Shown one piece after another: positions 43,089-51,585 of a DNA stretch of 64,000 nt. Source of the stretch: Spirochaetota bacterium (lineage in GTDB: Bacteria > Spirochaetota > UBA4802 > JAGODF01); assembly GCA_029974015.1 (NCBI GenBank), contig JARKUF010000007.1, forward strand, positions 26,341 to 90,340, in the 5' to 3' direction. A program made the position numbers and the translations under genes. The notes beneath the pieces are model-generated. The model was not told where the DNA came from. It worked only from the letters and a program-made list of their open reading frames with translations, and searched no databases. How positions within the stretch are numbered: position 1 is the first letter of the stretch; each line of letters starts with the position of its first letter.

Positions 43089-44513
43089 ATGAGAGACGTA
43101 TACGTGATCGCGGCGCATACCATCAAATTCGGCAGGTACATAGATAAAAGCATCAAGGACCTTGCCGCCGACACGGTCCTCCCCTGTCTGCGGGAGGCCG
43201 ACCTCGACAAAAAGGACATCCAGGCCCTGTGGTTCGCCAACTCCGGCTGGGGGTACTCCAAGGGGCAGGACACCATCAGGGCCCAGGTGGCGTTGAGGCC
43301 CCTGGGAATCGAAGCGATTCCCATGACCAATGTGGAAAACGCATGCGCAGGAGGGTCGACTGCGTTCCACCATGCGTGGCTGGGGGTAGCCAGCGGGCTG
43401 TACGACATCACCATGGCGATCGGCGCTGAAAAGCTTCACAGCCCGAACAAGTATCAGGTGTTCGCCGGGTTTTTGGGCGGCCTCGACATTGAAAATATCG
43501 CGGACATCATCGACAACTTCTCCGAGTACGGCATGACCGGCGAAGACATGAAGATCATGAAGGCCCATATGCAAAAATGGGCCGACGCCAGCAAGAACGG
43601 GAAAAAATCCGGCAAGAAAAAAACCGCGAAGAAACGCTCCGGGGGCGGGAAATTCCAGGAGATCAAGGACTTGCTGAAAGTTTACATCAGGCTGAACGAT
43701 ATCCTGGGCCCTGAAACCATGAAGAAGATACGGAAGATGTTTGCGGGCGACCACTCCCCCTTTATGGACGTGTACGGATACGCGGCACGCCAGCATATGA
43801 AAAGATTCGGCAGTACTATAGAACAGCTCGCTGTCATAGCATCGAAAAACCACTATCATTCCTCGCTCAATCCAAACGCCCAGTACACTTTCACGGTATC
43901 GCCAGAGGAGGTGCTGGCGGACCGCATGGTGACATGGCCCCTTACGCGCGCGATGTGCGCGCCGATCGGCGACGGCGCGGCCTCGGCAATTCTGTGCGAC
44001 GCCGGGACCGTGCGCAGGCTCGGACTCAGCTCCCAGGCCGTGAAGGTACGCGCGTCAATACTCGGCTCCGGCATGGAGCGCGATTTCGACGGGATCGATA
44101 TTGGAGAGCGTCTGAGCAAGATCGCCTACAAGAAGGCGGGGCTCGGGCCGCGCGACATCCACTGCGCCGAGGTGCACGACGCTTCGGCCTTCGGGGAGCT
44201 CCATCAGGCCGAGGCCCTCGGTTTTTGCAAAGAGGGAGAGGGAGGCATTCTGGCCGAAAGCGGCGCGACGAAAATCGGCGGGAAAATCCCCATCAATCCC
44301 AGCGGAGGGCTTGAATCGAGGGGCCACCCGATCGGGGCCTCGGGACTCGCGCAGATACACGAACTGGTAACACAGGTACGCGGCGCCGCCGGTCAACGCC
44401 AGGTGAATGGCGCGCGGATTGCCCTGGCCGAAAACGGGGGCGGCGCGCTTGGACAGGAAGAAGCCGCCATGTGCATCCACATTCTGGAAGGGCCGGCAAA
44501 AAAGAAAAAATAA
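43089..44513 (+). CDS. SCP2-type thiolase / acetyl-CoA acetyltransferase-like protein
   Basis: This 474-residue thiolase of the SCP2/lipid-transfer class has the nucleophile C86 (NVENACAGGSTAFHHAW), the AEVHDASAFGELHQAEALG segment (HD-x-x motif typical of SCP2 thiolases) and GGLESRGHPIGASGLAQIHE. A Lys-rich insert (about 172-192) is unusual. Such enzymes perform thiolytic or retro-aldol cleavage of bulky or branched 3-oxoacyl-CoA. It is the first gene of the rightward arm, with AGGAG upstream. Confidence 0.9.
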   Translation: MRDVYVIAAHTIKFGRYIDKSIKDLAADTVLPCLREADLDKKDIQALWFANSGWGYSKGQDTIRAQVALRPLGIEAIPMTNVENACAGGSTAFHHAWLGVASGLYDITMAIGAEKLHSPNKYQVFAGFLGGLDIENIADIIDNFSEYGMTGEDMKIMKAHMQKWADASKNGKKSGKKKTAKKRSGGGKFQEIKDLLKVYIRLNDILGPETMKKIRKMFAGDHSPFMDVYGYAARQHMKRFGSTIEQLAVIASKNHYHSSLNPNAQYTFTVSPEEVLADRMVTWPLTRAMCAPIGDGAASAILCDAGTVRRLGLSSQAVKVRASILGSGMERDFDGIDIGERLSKIAYKKAGLGPRDIHCAEVHDASAFGELHQAEALGFCKEGEGGILAESGATKIGGKIPINPSGGLESRGHPIGASGLAQIHELVTQVRGAAGQRQVNGARIALAENGGGALGQEEAAMCIHILEGPAKKKK

Positions 44514-44529
44514 TAATCGGGGTAATACC

Positions 44530-46242
44530 ATGTATTTTTTTAAGAGCATACGCATTGTATTTCTTTTCGTGAGGGCATTCCTGCGGTTCTCCAGGGACGA
44601 AATCAGGCGCGGCACGTTTCTTAAAAACATTAAAAGCCTGATTTCAACCCGGGATATTTCCGTAGACATGTCATGGGCCGAACTGCTTGAAGAAAAGGCG
44701 AAACTTTTCCCTAAGAGGACCTTCCTCATCTTCGAAGATGAAAAGTACACATATCAACAGATGGACCAAAACGCCAACAGGTTTGCAAACTTCATCACCG
44801 ACCTCGGCGGCGCCAGAGGTAAGGGGCTGGCGATGATGATGGGCAACAGCCCCCGCTACCTTGACGTGTTCTTCGGTACGCAGAAGATCGGCATGTATAC
44901 CATCCCGGTGAACACTTCCCTCAGGGGCGACAGCCTTCTTTATATTCTAAACCACAGCGATGCCGACTTCCTGGTCATTGACGAGGAGTTTTTAGAAACC
45001 TTCCGGAAAATTGCTCCCCGGGTAGAGCACATAAAAAAAATCATTGTACACCGTCCTAAAGGGAGCGCCGAATCGGCCCCTGATACTATTCCACTGTATT
45101 CTGCTGAAAACTACCCGACCGACAAGCCCGCAGGAGAGTACGATAAGGACGATATTTGTTTCATTCTTTACACCTCGGGGACAACCGGACTTCCCAAGGG
45201 CGTGGTGTACCGATACGGCAAATCTACTGTCAAACTCCTGTCTCTCGCGGCACACGCCCTGTTCCGGAAGAGCGACGTGCTGTATACATGCCTCCCTCTC
45301 TTCCATGGAAACGCCCTGTTTTTAACCATCACCGCCGCCATGCACCGCGGCGCACAGGCAGTGCTCGCCAGGAAGTTCTCGGCAAGCCGTTTCTGGGACG
45401 ATATCAGAAAATACGGCATCACCAGCTTCAACACCATCGGTGCCATGATCCCCATCATCATGAAACAGCCGCCGAAGGAAAACGACGCCGACAACAGGGT
45501 CCGTTTCACCCTTTCCGCGGCATGCCCGGCCGAAGATTGGCCTAAATTCGAAAAACGCTTCGGCATTAAGATTTACGAAGGATATGGTTCGGTTGACGGC
45601 GGGGGAAAAAGCATAATGAACCTCGGAAATGCTCCCATCGGCTCCATAGGAAAGCCGAGCCCCAACACGGTGTACCGTTTAGTGGACAACAACATGAACG
45701 ATGTTCCCGACGGGACCCCGGGTCAGCTCATCTTCGAATCGAAGGGATCGAAAAAATCGGTGGAGTACTTTAAAAACGAGAAGGCGGGCAGCGACAAGGT
45801 CAGGGACGGATGGATCCACACCGGTGACCTCGTCCGCCGCGACCGCAAGGGGTATCTGTATTTCGTGGGGCGCAACGCGGAGTTTATGCGCATCAAGGGC
45901 GAAAACGTTTCGGCCTATGAGGTGGAACACACTATCCAGAAACACCCGTCGGTGCTCGAAGCCGCGGTGTACGCGGTGCCTTCGGAGCTCGCCGAGGACG
46001 AAATTATGGCAAGCGTGTCGCTTGTCGACGGCCATGCCCTCACCGAGCCCGACCTCATCAATGCCCTGAAGGAGGACCTTCCGAAATTCGCAGTACCCCG
46101 TTACGTCAGGATCGTAACGGAGTTTCCCAGGACCGAGACCCAGCGCATCATAAAAAAGGAGCTTGAGAAACTCGGAGTAGTCCCCGGAACATACGATTCG
46201 GAGAAGCAGGCCCTCGTACAAGCCTCCAATCTATCAAACTGA
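44530..46242 (+). CDS. Acyl-CoA synthetase (AMP-binding, FATP/FadD-like)
   Basis: This 570-residue adenylate-forming enzyme has the P-loop FILYTSGTTGLPKGVVYR, MPLFHGN-type CLPLFHGNALF, EGYGSVDGGGK, DGWIHTGDLVRRDRKGYLYFVGR and KGENVSAYEVE. It should activate the pathway's carboxylic acid. I begin at the ATG at 44530 (MYFFKSIRIVF); a longer frame from 44407 overlaps the thiolase and is unlikely. The N-terminal 40 residues are basic/hydrophobic, like the enzyme at 27637. It is 10 bp before the next gene. Confidence 0.93.
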   Translation: MYFFKSIRIVFLFVRAFLRFSRDEIRRGTFLKNIKSLISTRDISVDMSWAELLEEKAKLFPKRTFLIFEDEKYTYQQMDQNANRFANFITDLGGARGKGLAMMMGNSPRYLDVFFGTQKIGMYTIPVNTSLRGDSLLYILNHSDADFLVIDEEFLETFRKIAPRVEHIKKIIVHRPKGSAESAPDTIPLYSAENYPTDKPAGEYDKDDICFILYTSGTTGLPKGVVYRYGKSTVKLLSLAAHALFRKSDVLYTCLPLFHGNALFLTITAAMHRGAQAVLARKFSASRFWDDIRKYGITSFNTIGAMIPIIMKQPPKENDADNRVRFTLSAACPAEDWPKFEKRFGIKIYEGYGSVDGGGKSIMNLGNAPIGSIGKPSPNTVYRLVDNNMNDVPDGTPGQLIFESKGSKKSVEYFKNEKAGSDKVRDGWIHTGDLVRRDRKGYLYFVGRNAEFMRIKGENVSAYEVEHTIQKHPSVLEAAVYAVPSELAEDEIMASVSLVDGHALTEPDLINALKEDLPKFAVPRYVRIVTEFPRTETQRIIKKELEKLGVVPGTYDSEKQALVQASNLSN

Positions 46243-46252
46243 GGAGAAAAAA

Positions 46253-47767
46253 ATGAAACCCTGGAAATTTTCACGCAAAGAGAAGGAAAGGCTTTTAAAC
46301 GACGGGCCTAAAATCTGGGAGGCGTACAACAGCATGGAATGCCAGCACCGCCTGCCGAAGAACATCCACAGGGACGTTAAAACCGCGATCGCTATCGCCC
46401 GCAAGTTCAACAATGAAGTGCTTCGTCCCATGTACCTTGAGCGGGAGCTAAAACACATGGAGGACCACGACTTCCTGTCCTGGGACATTCTGAAAGTCGC
46501 CGGGGATTGGAAACTGTATTCCCTTTTCATTCCCAAGCTCTTCGGCGGACAAGGGCTTAACTTCCTCGGGCTGTTTCCGTTCATCGAGGAAATATCTTCG
46601 GTGTGCGCGGGCCTCGGCCACATCATCTTTGTGCACTATCTCGGGATCGCCACGGTTTTCCCGTCCTTCAACGCGAAGATACTGAACAAGGTCCTCCGTG
46701 ACGTGGCGAAGAGCGAAAAGGAAGGGACCCCACGGCTGCTTGATCTGGTCATCACCGAGCCCGACGCGGGAACCGATGTTCAGGAACCTCTGCTTTTTGA
46801 CAAGGCGCGCATAGGCACCGACCTCCAGAGGACCGAAGGCGGATATCTCCTCAACGGGCGAAAAATCTTCATTTCCAACGGCCATCTTTCCTACTGGCAC
46901 ATCGTCATGTTCTGGGCCGACAGAAAAAACCCGGCCGAAACTTTCATCCAGCTTGTGGTGCCGAACGGAGCAAAGGGCTTCAGCTTCGGCAACAAGGAAA
47001 AGAAGATGGGGAACCTCGGGTCAACAGCGAGCGAGCTTATTTTCGAAGACTGCTTCGTGCCCGACGATATGGTGACCCTTGAATGCACCGATCCGCACAT
47101 AGCCAAATCTCCCAAGGGCGTACGCTGGATTATCCACGCGATTGTCGACTACGTCGTCTCGAGTTCCCGGGCCGGCGTCGGCGCCATCGCGACGGGAATT
47201 TGCAGGACGGCCTACGAGAAGGCGCTCGACTATTCAAAGAAAAAAACCATCGGCCAGGACCTTCTCATCAACCATCAGTGGGCCCAGATTATTCTCACAG
47301 ACATGTATCGAAATACAGCAATGTCACGGCTCGTATACATGGAAAGCTCGTATGCCGACATGTTGAGCGGACTGTTCAAACTTCTCACCAAAAAGCCGAT
47401 TGACGCGATTCTAAGATACACGCCGAAGTGGATGTTTGCATTGATGTCCCCGCTCACGGGCCTCAGGCTCACCACATGGTTCTTAAGAAAATACTACTTC
47501 GACTGGTACACAGAAGACGAGCGCAATGTGAGTTCGGGGCTCGCCTCAATCGCGAAGTACACCTGCAGTGATATTGGGCTTATCAACGCGAACCTGGCCC
47601 TGGACATCATGGGGGCAGACGGACTGCGCCATGAATTCGGCGCCGAGAAATGCTTCCGGGACGTTAAGCTCCAGCAAATCTACGAGAGCACCAACCAGAT
47701 AAATCAGATGAACTCCTTCTACTGCCTCGTGGGAAGCACCGCACCGGAAGTCGAATACTTTAAATAG
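46253..47767 (+). CDS. Acyl-CoA dehydrogenase, large (504 residues), catalytic Glu present
   Basis: This acyl-CoA dehydrogenase, about 100 residues longer than classical SCAD/MCAD, shows FAD/substrate motifs LVITEPDAGTDVQEP and LNGRKIFISNGHLSYWHIVMFWA, a helical C-terminal domain, and the catalytic segment QQIYESTNQINQMN, where Glu matches the usual active-site base. It would introduce a 2,3-double bond into an acyl-CoA. GAGGAG precedes the ATG. It is adjacent to a second, shorter dehydrogenase, which suggests a two-subunit enzyme. Confidence 0.9.
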   Translation: MKPWKFSRKEKERLLNDGPKIWEAYNSMECQHRLPKNIHRDVKTAIAIARKFNNEVLRPMYLERELKHMEDHDFLSWDILKVAGDWKLYSLFIPKLFGGQGLNFLGLFPFIEEISSVCAGLGHIIFVHYLGIATVFPSFNAKILNKVLRDVAKSEKEGTPRLLDLVITEPDAGTDVQEPLLFDKARIGTDLQRTEGGYLLNGRKIFISNGHLSYWHIVMFWADRKNPAETFIQLVVPNGAKGFSFGNKEKKMGNLGSTASELIFEDCFVPDDMVTLECTDPHIAKSPKGVRWIIHAIVDYVVSSSRAGVGAIATGICRTAYEKALDYSKKKTIGQDLLINHQWAQIILTDMYRNTAMSRLVYMESSYADMLSGLFKLLTKKPIDAILRYTPKWMFALMSPLTGLRLTTWFLRKYYFDWYTEDERNVSSGLASIAKYTCSDIGLINANLALDIMGADGLRHEFGAEKCFRDVKLQQIYESTNQINQMNSFYCLVGSTAPEVEYFK

Positions 47768-47780
47768 CAGGGAGAAAACC

Positions 47781-48920
47781 ATGAACGCAATAACCAGCCG
47801 CCCCCTGAACGATACGCTATGCGACGAGCGCCAGGCTTTCGCCGAGCTCGCCCGCGATCTTGCCGCCAAAAAGCTCGTGGAAAATATTGAAGAGAACGAC
47901 CGCTACCCCTTCGGCGGGCTTTTCACCGAAGCCATAGACGATGCCGGTACGGTCGGCTTTTACGGGGTCAACCTCGGCGCCGAGCACGGGGGAGTTGACA
48001 TGAACACCGGCATGATTGCCGTCATACTCGAACAGCTCTCGCGGGTCGACGCCAGCCTTGCGGCCGTGGTCTTTACCAATGCCGCCGCCCTTGAAATAAT
48101 CAAGCAGGCTTCGGCCGATGCCGACTGCTCGGCCGTGTACGGAAAAATATCTTCCCTCGGGGTCGTGCCCATCGCCTTCCAGTCTTTCTCCGGCCCCGAC
48201 GAGCTGGAGATGCCCTCCGTCGACAACACCGGCCGCGTAACAGGCAATGCCTGCTATGTTGCCCTCGGCAACATAGCTGACTACGCGATCATACCGGCAA
48301 AAAAGAATGGAGTGGAGGGGTTCTCCTGGTATCTTCTGGGTCTGAAGGAAAATATTTCGACTTCAAAACCCATCGTTAGCCTTGGCCTGCACGCGTGCCC
48401 GGGTGTCGATATTGAGCTAAGTGGCGCGCAGGGTCTTCTCATCGGAAGAGAAGGCGGCGGCCGGGAGTACTTCAACGGGATGCAGGACGGGATGAGCCTG
48501 TGCGCGGCCGCCATGTCACTTGGAATCATGAAGGGCTCGTACAAATCGGCCCTGGAATACACCGCGGACCGCTATCAGGGAGGGCGGCAGATCATCGACT
48601 GGACCCAGGTGAGGATGATGCTCGCGAACATGGCCATCGAGGCGAAGACCGGAGAGGCCCTCCTGGCGCGGGCATGTCAGGAAAGGGACAACGAACTCCA
48701 GGGTTGGGAGTTCACCGCCCGCGCGGCGGCCATCCATATAGGCGAGCTCGCCACGCGTTCGGCTTCGGACGGGGTCCAGCTTTTCGGCGGCAATGGATAC
48801 ATGAAGGACTATCCACAGGAGAAGCGCATGAGGGACGCGCGGCAGACCCAGGGCCTTCTGGGCATGGCCGCCTACAAAAAAATCCAGTACATCGCCGCAA
48901 GCCTTGAGGAAGACAGATGA
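47781..48920 (+). CDS. Acyl-CoA dehydrogenase-like protein lacking the usual catalytic Glu
   Basis: This 379-residue acyl-CoA dehydrogenase fold has the expected GVNLGAEHGGVDMNTG, the C-terminal QLFGGNGYMKDYPQEKRMRDARQ and overall length. The position normally occupied by the catalytic base (YEGT) reads LLGM (RDARQTQGLLGMAAYKK), and the mid-domain LTEP-type flavin motif is weak. This suggests a non-catalytic or structural partner of the preceding dehydrogenase, as in the heterotetrameric FadE pairs of actinobacteria. An alternative base in another helix cannot be excluded. It is 13 bp downstream of that gene. Confidence 0.88.
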   Translation: MNAITSRPLNDTLCDERQAFAELARDLAAKKLVENIEENDRYPFGGLFTEAIDDAGTVGFYGVNLGAEHGGVDMNTGMIAVILEQLSRVDASLAAVVFTNAAALEIIKQASADADCSAVYGKISSLGVVPIAFQSFSGPDELEMPSVDNTGRVTGNACYVALGNIADYAIIPAKKNGVEGFSWYLLGLKENISTSKPIVSLGLHACPGVDIELSGAQGLLIGREGGGREYFNGMQDGMSLCAAAMSLGIMKGSYKSALEYTADRYQGGRQIIDWTQVRMMLANMAIEAKTGEALLARACQERDNELQGWEFTARAAAIHIGELATRSASDGVQLFGGNGYMKDYPQEKRMRDARQTQGLLGMAAYKKIQYIAASLEEDR

Positions 48921-48996
48921 GGGAAAGGCGTGCGGGAAAACCAAAAGATTATCGATTATAATATATAAAAAACCAGCTTAATCGCGAGGAGGAATA

Positions 48997-49752
48997 ATGA
49001 ATGTAAAGACGAGCTCCCTTTCCCCGCTTGGAGTATATCATGAAGGCATGGAATGGAACGCTGTTGAGAAGGTCATCTACGAGCGCCGGAGCATCCGTGG
49101 CTTTAAGAAGGAACCCCTTTCTGACGGCATGATACGCCGGATACTCGAATCGGGACGCTTCTCGCCTTCGGCCGGGAACATGCAGCCATGGCGCTTCATC
49201 GTTATCAAGAGCCCTGAAATGTTGGCCGAGCTGGAGAAGGACGCCGTAAAGATGGCGAAATTTTTTATGTTCTTCATCGACTACACCAGGGGCGGTGCCA
49301 TAAGGAGGCTTCTCACCAAACAGCTCGCGAAGCTCAGCATCAGGTTCATGCCCAACGAGCTACACGTGGTGCCCTTCGCCCTGCTCTCTCAGATAGCGCA
49401 GGGAAAGACGAAGGTGTTTCATGGCGCGCCGACCCTGATTCTTCTCGTCGAGGACAAGCGCGGCGTTTCATGCCCCGCGACCGATATCGGCATCTGCGGG
49501 CAGAACATGGTGCTGACGGCGCACAGCCTCGGGGCCGGGACATGCTGGATAGGCCTTATCAAACTTTGCATGTACTATCCGAAATGGAGAAAAAAATTCG
49601 GCATTAAGTATCCCTACGCGCTAAACAACTGCCTTGCAGTGGGATGGCAAAAGCCGAAGGCCGACGGGCCTGTCCCGCGGGAGGCCCAGATCGTCGAATG
49701 GTACGACCGCGGGCTTCATGACGCTCCGAGAACGGAAAAGCAGGGAGGGTGA
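48997..49752 (+). CDS. Nitroreductase-family protein
   Basis: This 251-residue FMN-binding protein has the nitroreductase signature YERRSIRGFKKEPLSDGMIR and FSPSAGNMQPWRFIVI, and a C-terminal NMVLTAHSLGAGTCWIG. These flavoenzymes can reduce nitro compounds, quinones or activated double bonds, and some act as dehydrogenases; here a role in the linked CoA-ester pathway is more likely than detoxification. It has GAGGAGG upstream and is separated from the dehydrogenase by 76 bp. The ferredoxin gene follows immediately. Confidence 0.9.
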   Translation: MNVKTSSLSPLGVYHEGMEWNAVEKVIYERRSIRGFKKEPLSDGMIRRILESGRFSPSAGNMQPWRFIVIKSPEMLAELEKDAVKMAKFFMFFIDYTRGGAIRRLLTKQLAKLSIRFMPNELHVVPFALLSQIAQGKTKVFHGAPTLILLVEDKRGVSCPATDIGICGQNMVLTAHSLGAGTCWIGLIKLCMYYPKWRKKFGIKYPYALNNCLAVGWQKPKADGPVPREAQIVEWYDRGLHDAPRTEKQGG

Positions 49753-49753
49753 T

Positions 49754-50137
49754 ATGCAAAAACAGAAATACACATTTTTAGACAGGCTGATAATACCGGA
49801 TTACGATACCCCCCGCGGGGTCAGCTCGGGAAACCTGATTTTCGACAAAGCAAAGTGCAGGGAATGCGGCGTCTGCGTCACCCTGTGCCCCGGCGGGTGT
49901 CTCATCACCGATAAAGTCACCAAGATGGACCTTCTCACGGGAAAGGTAAAGGGGGGAAAGTACGGATTACCCCGCGTCGACAAGACGAAAAGGGGCGCCA
50001 CGCTGTGCATCGCCTGCTACGACTGCGGCGCAGCGTGCCCCCATGACGCGATACGCATAGAAACGCATTTCAATCCGAAGCGCCACTTTAAAAGGCTCAC
50101 TCAGACTTCCGAGATGATTTTCCCGAAAAGATATTAG
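49754..50137 (+). CDS. 2x[4Fe-4S] ferredoxin
   Basis: This 127-residue ferredoxin has two cluster motifs, CRECGVCVTLCPGGC and CIACYDCGAACPHDA, separated by a 40-residue loop longer than in clostridial ferredoxins. It could carry electrons between the nitroreductase, dehydrogenases and the activase system encoded divergently. The ATG at 49754 starts one base after the nitroreductase stop (TGATATG), so they are coupled; a frame from 49634 is an artefact of overlap. It is the last gene of the rightward arm. Confidence 0.93.
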   Translation: MQKQKYTFLDRLIIPDYDTPRGVSSGNLIFDKAKCRECGVCVTLCPGGCLITDKVTKMDLLTGKVKGGKYGLPRVDKTKRGATLCIACYDCGAACPHDAIRIETHFNPKRHFKRLTQTSEMIFPKRY

Positions 50138-50160
50138 GGCATGTTCAGGACCTATGATTA

Positions 50161-50183
50161 CCCGTCCGGAGAATCCGGGCGGG
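50161..50183. terminator. Hairpin terminator between convergent genes
   Basis: CCCGTCCGGA-GAA-TCCGGGCGGG forms a 10-bp stem with one G-U pair, followed on the plus strand by AAATCTTCATTTT. It lies between the ferredoxin and MFS genes and probably serves both directions. Confidence 0.6.
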
Positions 50184-50203
50184 AAATCTTCATTTTAACC
50201 AGA

Positions 50204-51574
50204 TCATCTCACCCTGCCGCGAGCGAGTGACATGAAAATCCCCGCGGCGCAGAGGGCCGTGAAGACCGCGAAGGCGGAGCGGGCGCTTACCAGAAATTGG
50301 CCATAGTGCTCGGGAGAGATCGGAACCCTCCCCATCACCAGCGCGAATATGAGCATAGCGATTCCCATGCTGAGCATCTGACCTGAGAGGCGCATGGTGC
50401 CCAGGGTCCCAGACGCGACCCCTAAGTGCCGGCTTTCAACGGAGCTCATTACCGCATTCGTGTTGGGTGAAGAAAAGAGGGCAAGGCCGAGGCCAATCAC
50501 GACAAGCCCCGCGATTATAAGCCCCATTGGAGTGCCCCGGTCCAGCAGTATGAAGGGCGAAAGCCCCAGAGTGGTAAGGCCCATGCCTATCGACGCGACT
50601 ATACGCGGCTCGATGCTGTCCGAGAGGCCGCCGGCCAATGGCGAGATGAGGGCCATCACCGCCGGCTGTGACACGAGGACAATTCCGGCGACCTGGGGGC
50701 TCATGCCCTTAATATACTGAAGATAAAGGCTTAAAAGAAAGCCAGAGGCGAAGGTCGCGCTGTAATTTATGAGTGCGGCAGCATTCGACATCGCGAAGAC
50801 CACATTGCTTCGAAAAAGCTCCATGTTCATCACCGGAGAGGCGATGGAAACCTCTATTTTATAAAAGACGATGAGCGCCGCGGCCCCGGCGGTGGAAAGG
50901 ACGATTCCGGACATCGACGGCAGGAGCGAGAAACCATACATGAGGGCGGCCAGTCCGGACCCGTACACAAGCGAGCCTTTGAGGTCGAAGCGCTCATTCC
51001 TCGCCTCTCCCCATTCCTCTTTCAGATACAGGGGCCCGAGTATCAAAATGGCGATACCCAGGGGAACGGTCGCGAGGAAGATGAAGCGCCAGCCCAGATA
51101 GCGGGTGATGATACCCCCCAGAAAGGGGCCCAGGGAAAGCCCCAGGTACACGGCCGCGACATTAATCCCGAGAACGCGTCCACGTCGCTCTATGGGAAAA
51201 GCGGAAATAAGGATCGGGAGGGCCGTACCGAAGGTCATGGCGCTACCAATACCCTGTACAACGCGGCAGATGACGAGGGCCGCAGCCCCGGACGCCAGCG
51301 GCGCAGTGAAGGACGCGGCCGTATAGAAGGCCATGCCCGCGATGAAGACGCGCTTTCTTCCGCGCATGTCGGCGAGACGCCCCATGGGCACCAGAAACAT
51401 CGCGGAGGCGAGGATGAACGACGTGGAGATCCAGTTGAGAAACATAGCATCAATTGAGAACTCCTCTCCAATAGCCGGCAGGGCGATATTGACGGCAGAG
51501 CTCATGAAGGGGGTGATAAATGCCGCGATCGTGGCGATGATCAATGCCGCGCGCTGTGGCGCGGTGTATTTCAT
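50204..51574 (-). CDS. MFS transporter, DHA2-like drug/proton antiporter
   Basis: This protein of about 456 residues has about 14 hydrophobic helices and the DHA2/EmrB-type signature AVNIALPAIGEEFSID near the N-terminus, PMGRLADMRGRKRVFIAG in the first loop, and GRVLGINVAAVYLGLSLGP. It likely exports a drug or metabolite. I chose ATG 51574 with GGA upstream; a TTG at 51589 that overlaps the upstream stop (TTGA) is an alternative. It is co-transcribed with the antiporter gene. Confidence 0.88.
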   Translation of the reverse strand: MKYTAPQRAALIIATIAAFITPFMSSAVNIALPAIGEEFSIDAMFLNWISTSFILASAMFLVPMGRLADMRGRKRVFIAGMAFYTAASFTAPLASGAAALVICRVVQGIGSAMTFGTALPILISAFPIERRGRVLGINVAAVYLGLSLGPFLGGIITRYLGWRFIFLATVPLGIAILILGPLYLKEEWGEARNERFDLKGSLVYGSGLAALMYGFSLLPSMSGIVLSTAGAAALIVFYKIEVSIASPVMNMELFRSNVVFAMSNAAALINYSATFASGFLLSLYLQYIKGMSPQVAGIVLVSQPAVMALISPLAGGLSDSIEPRIVASIGMGLTTLGLSPFILLDRGTPMGLIIAGLVVIGLGLALFSSPNTNAVMSSVESRHLGVASGTLGTMRLSGQMLSMGIAMLIFALVMGRVPISPEHYGQFLVSARSAFAVFTALCAAGIFMSLARGRVR

Positions 51575-51585
51575 TTCCTTTCCAA

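Noticed and set aside
43089..50137. Calling the rightward arm a steroid degradation operon
   Set aside because: The thiolase and dehydrogenase pair are suggestive, but no ring-cleavage gene or steroid-specific signature is present, so the substrate is left open.
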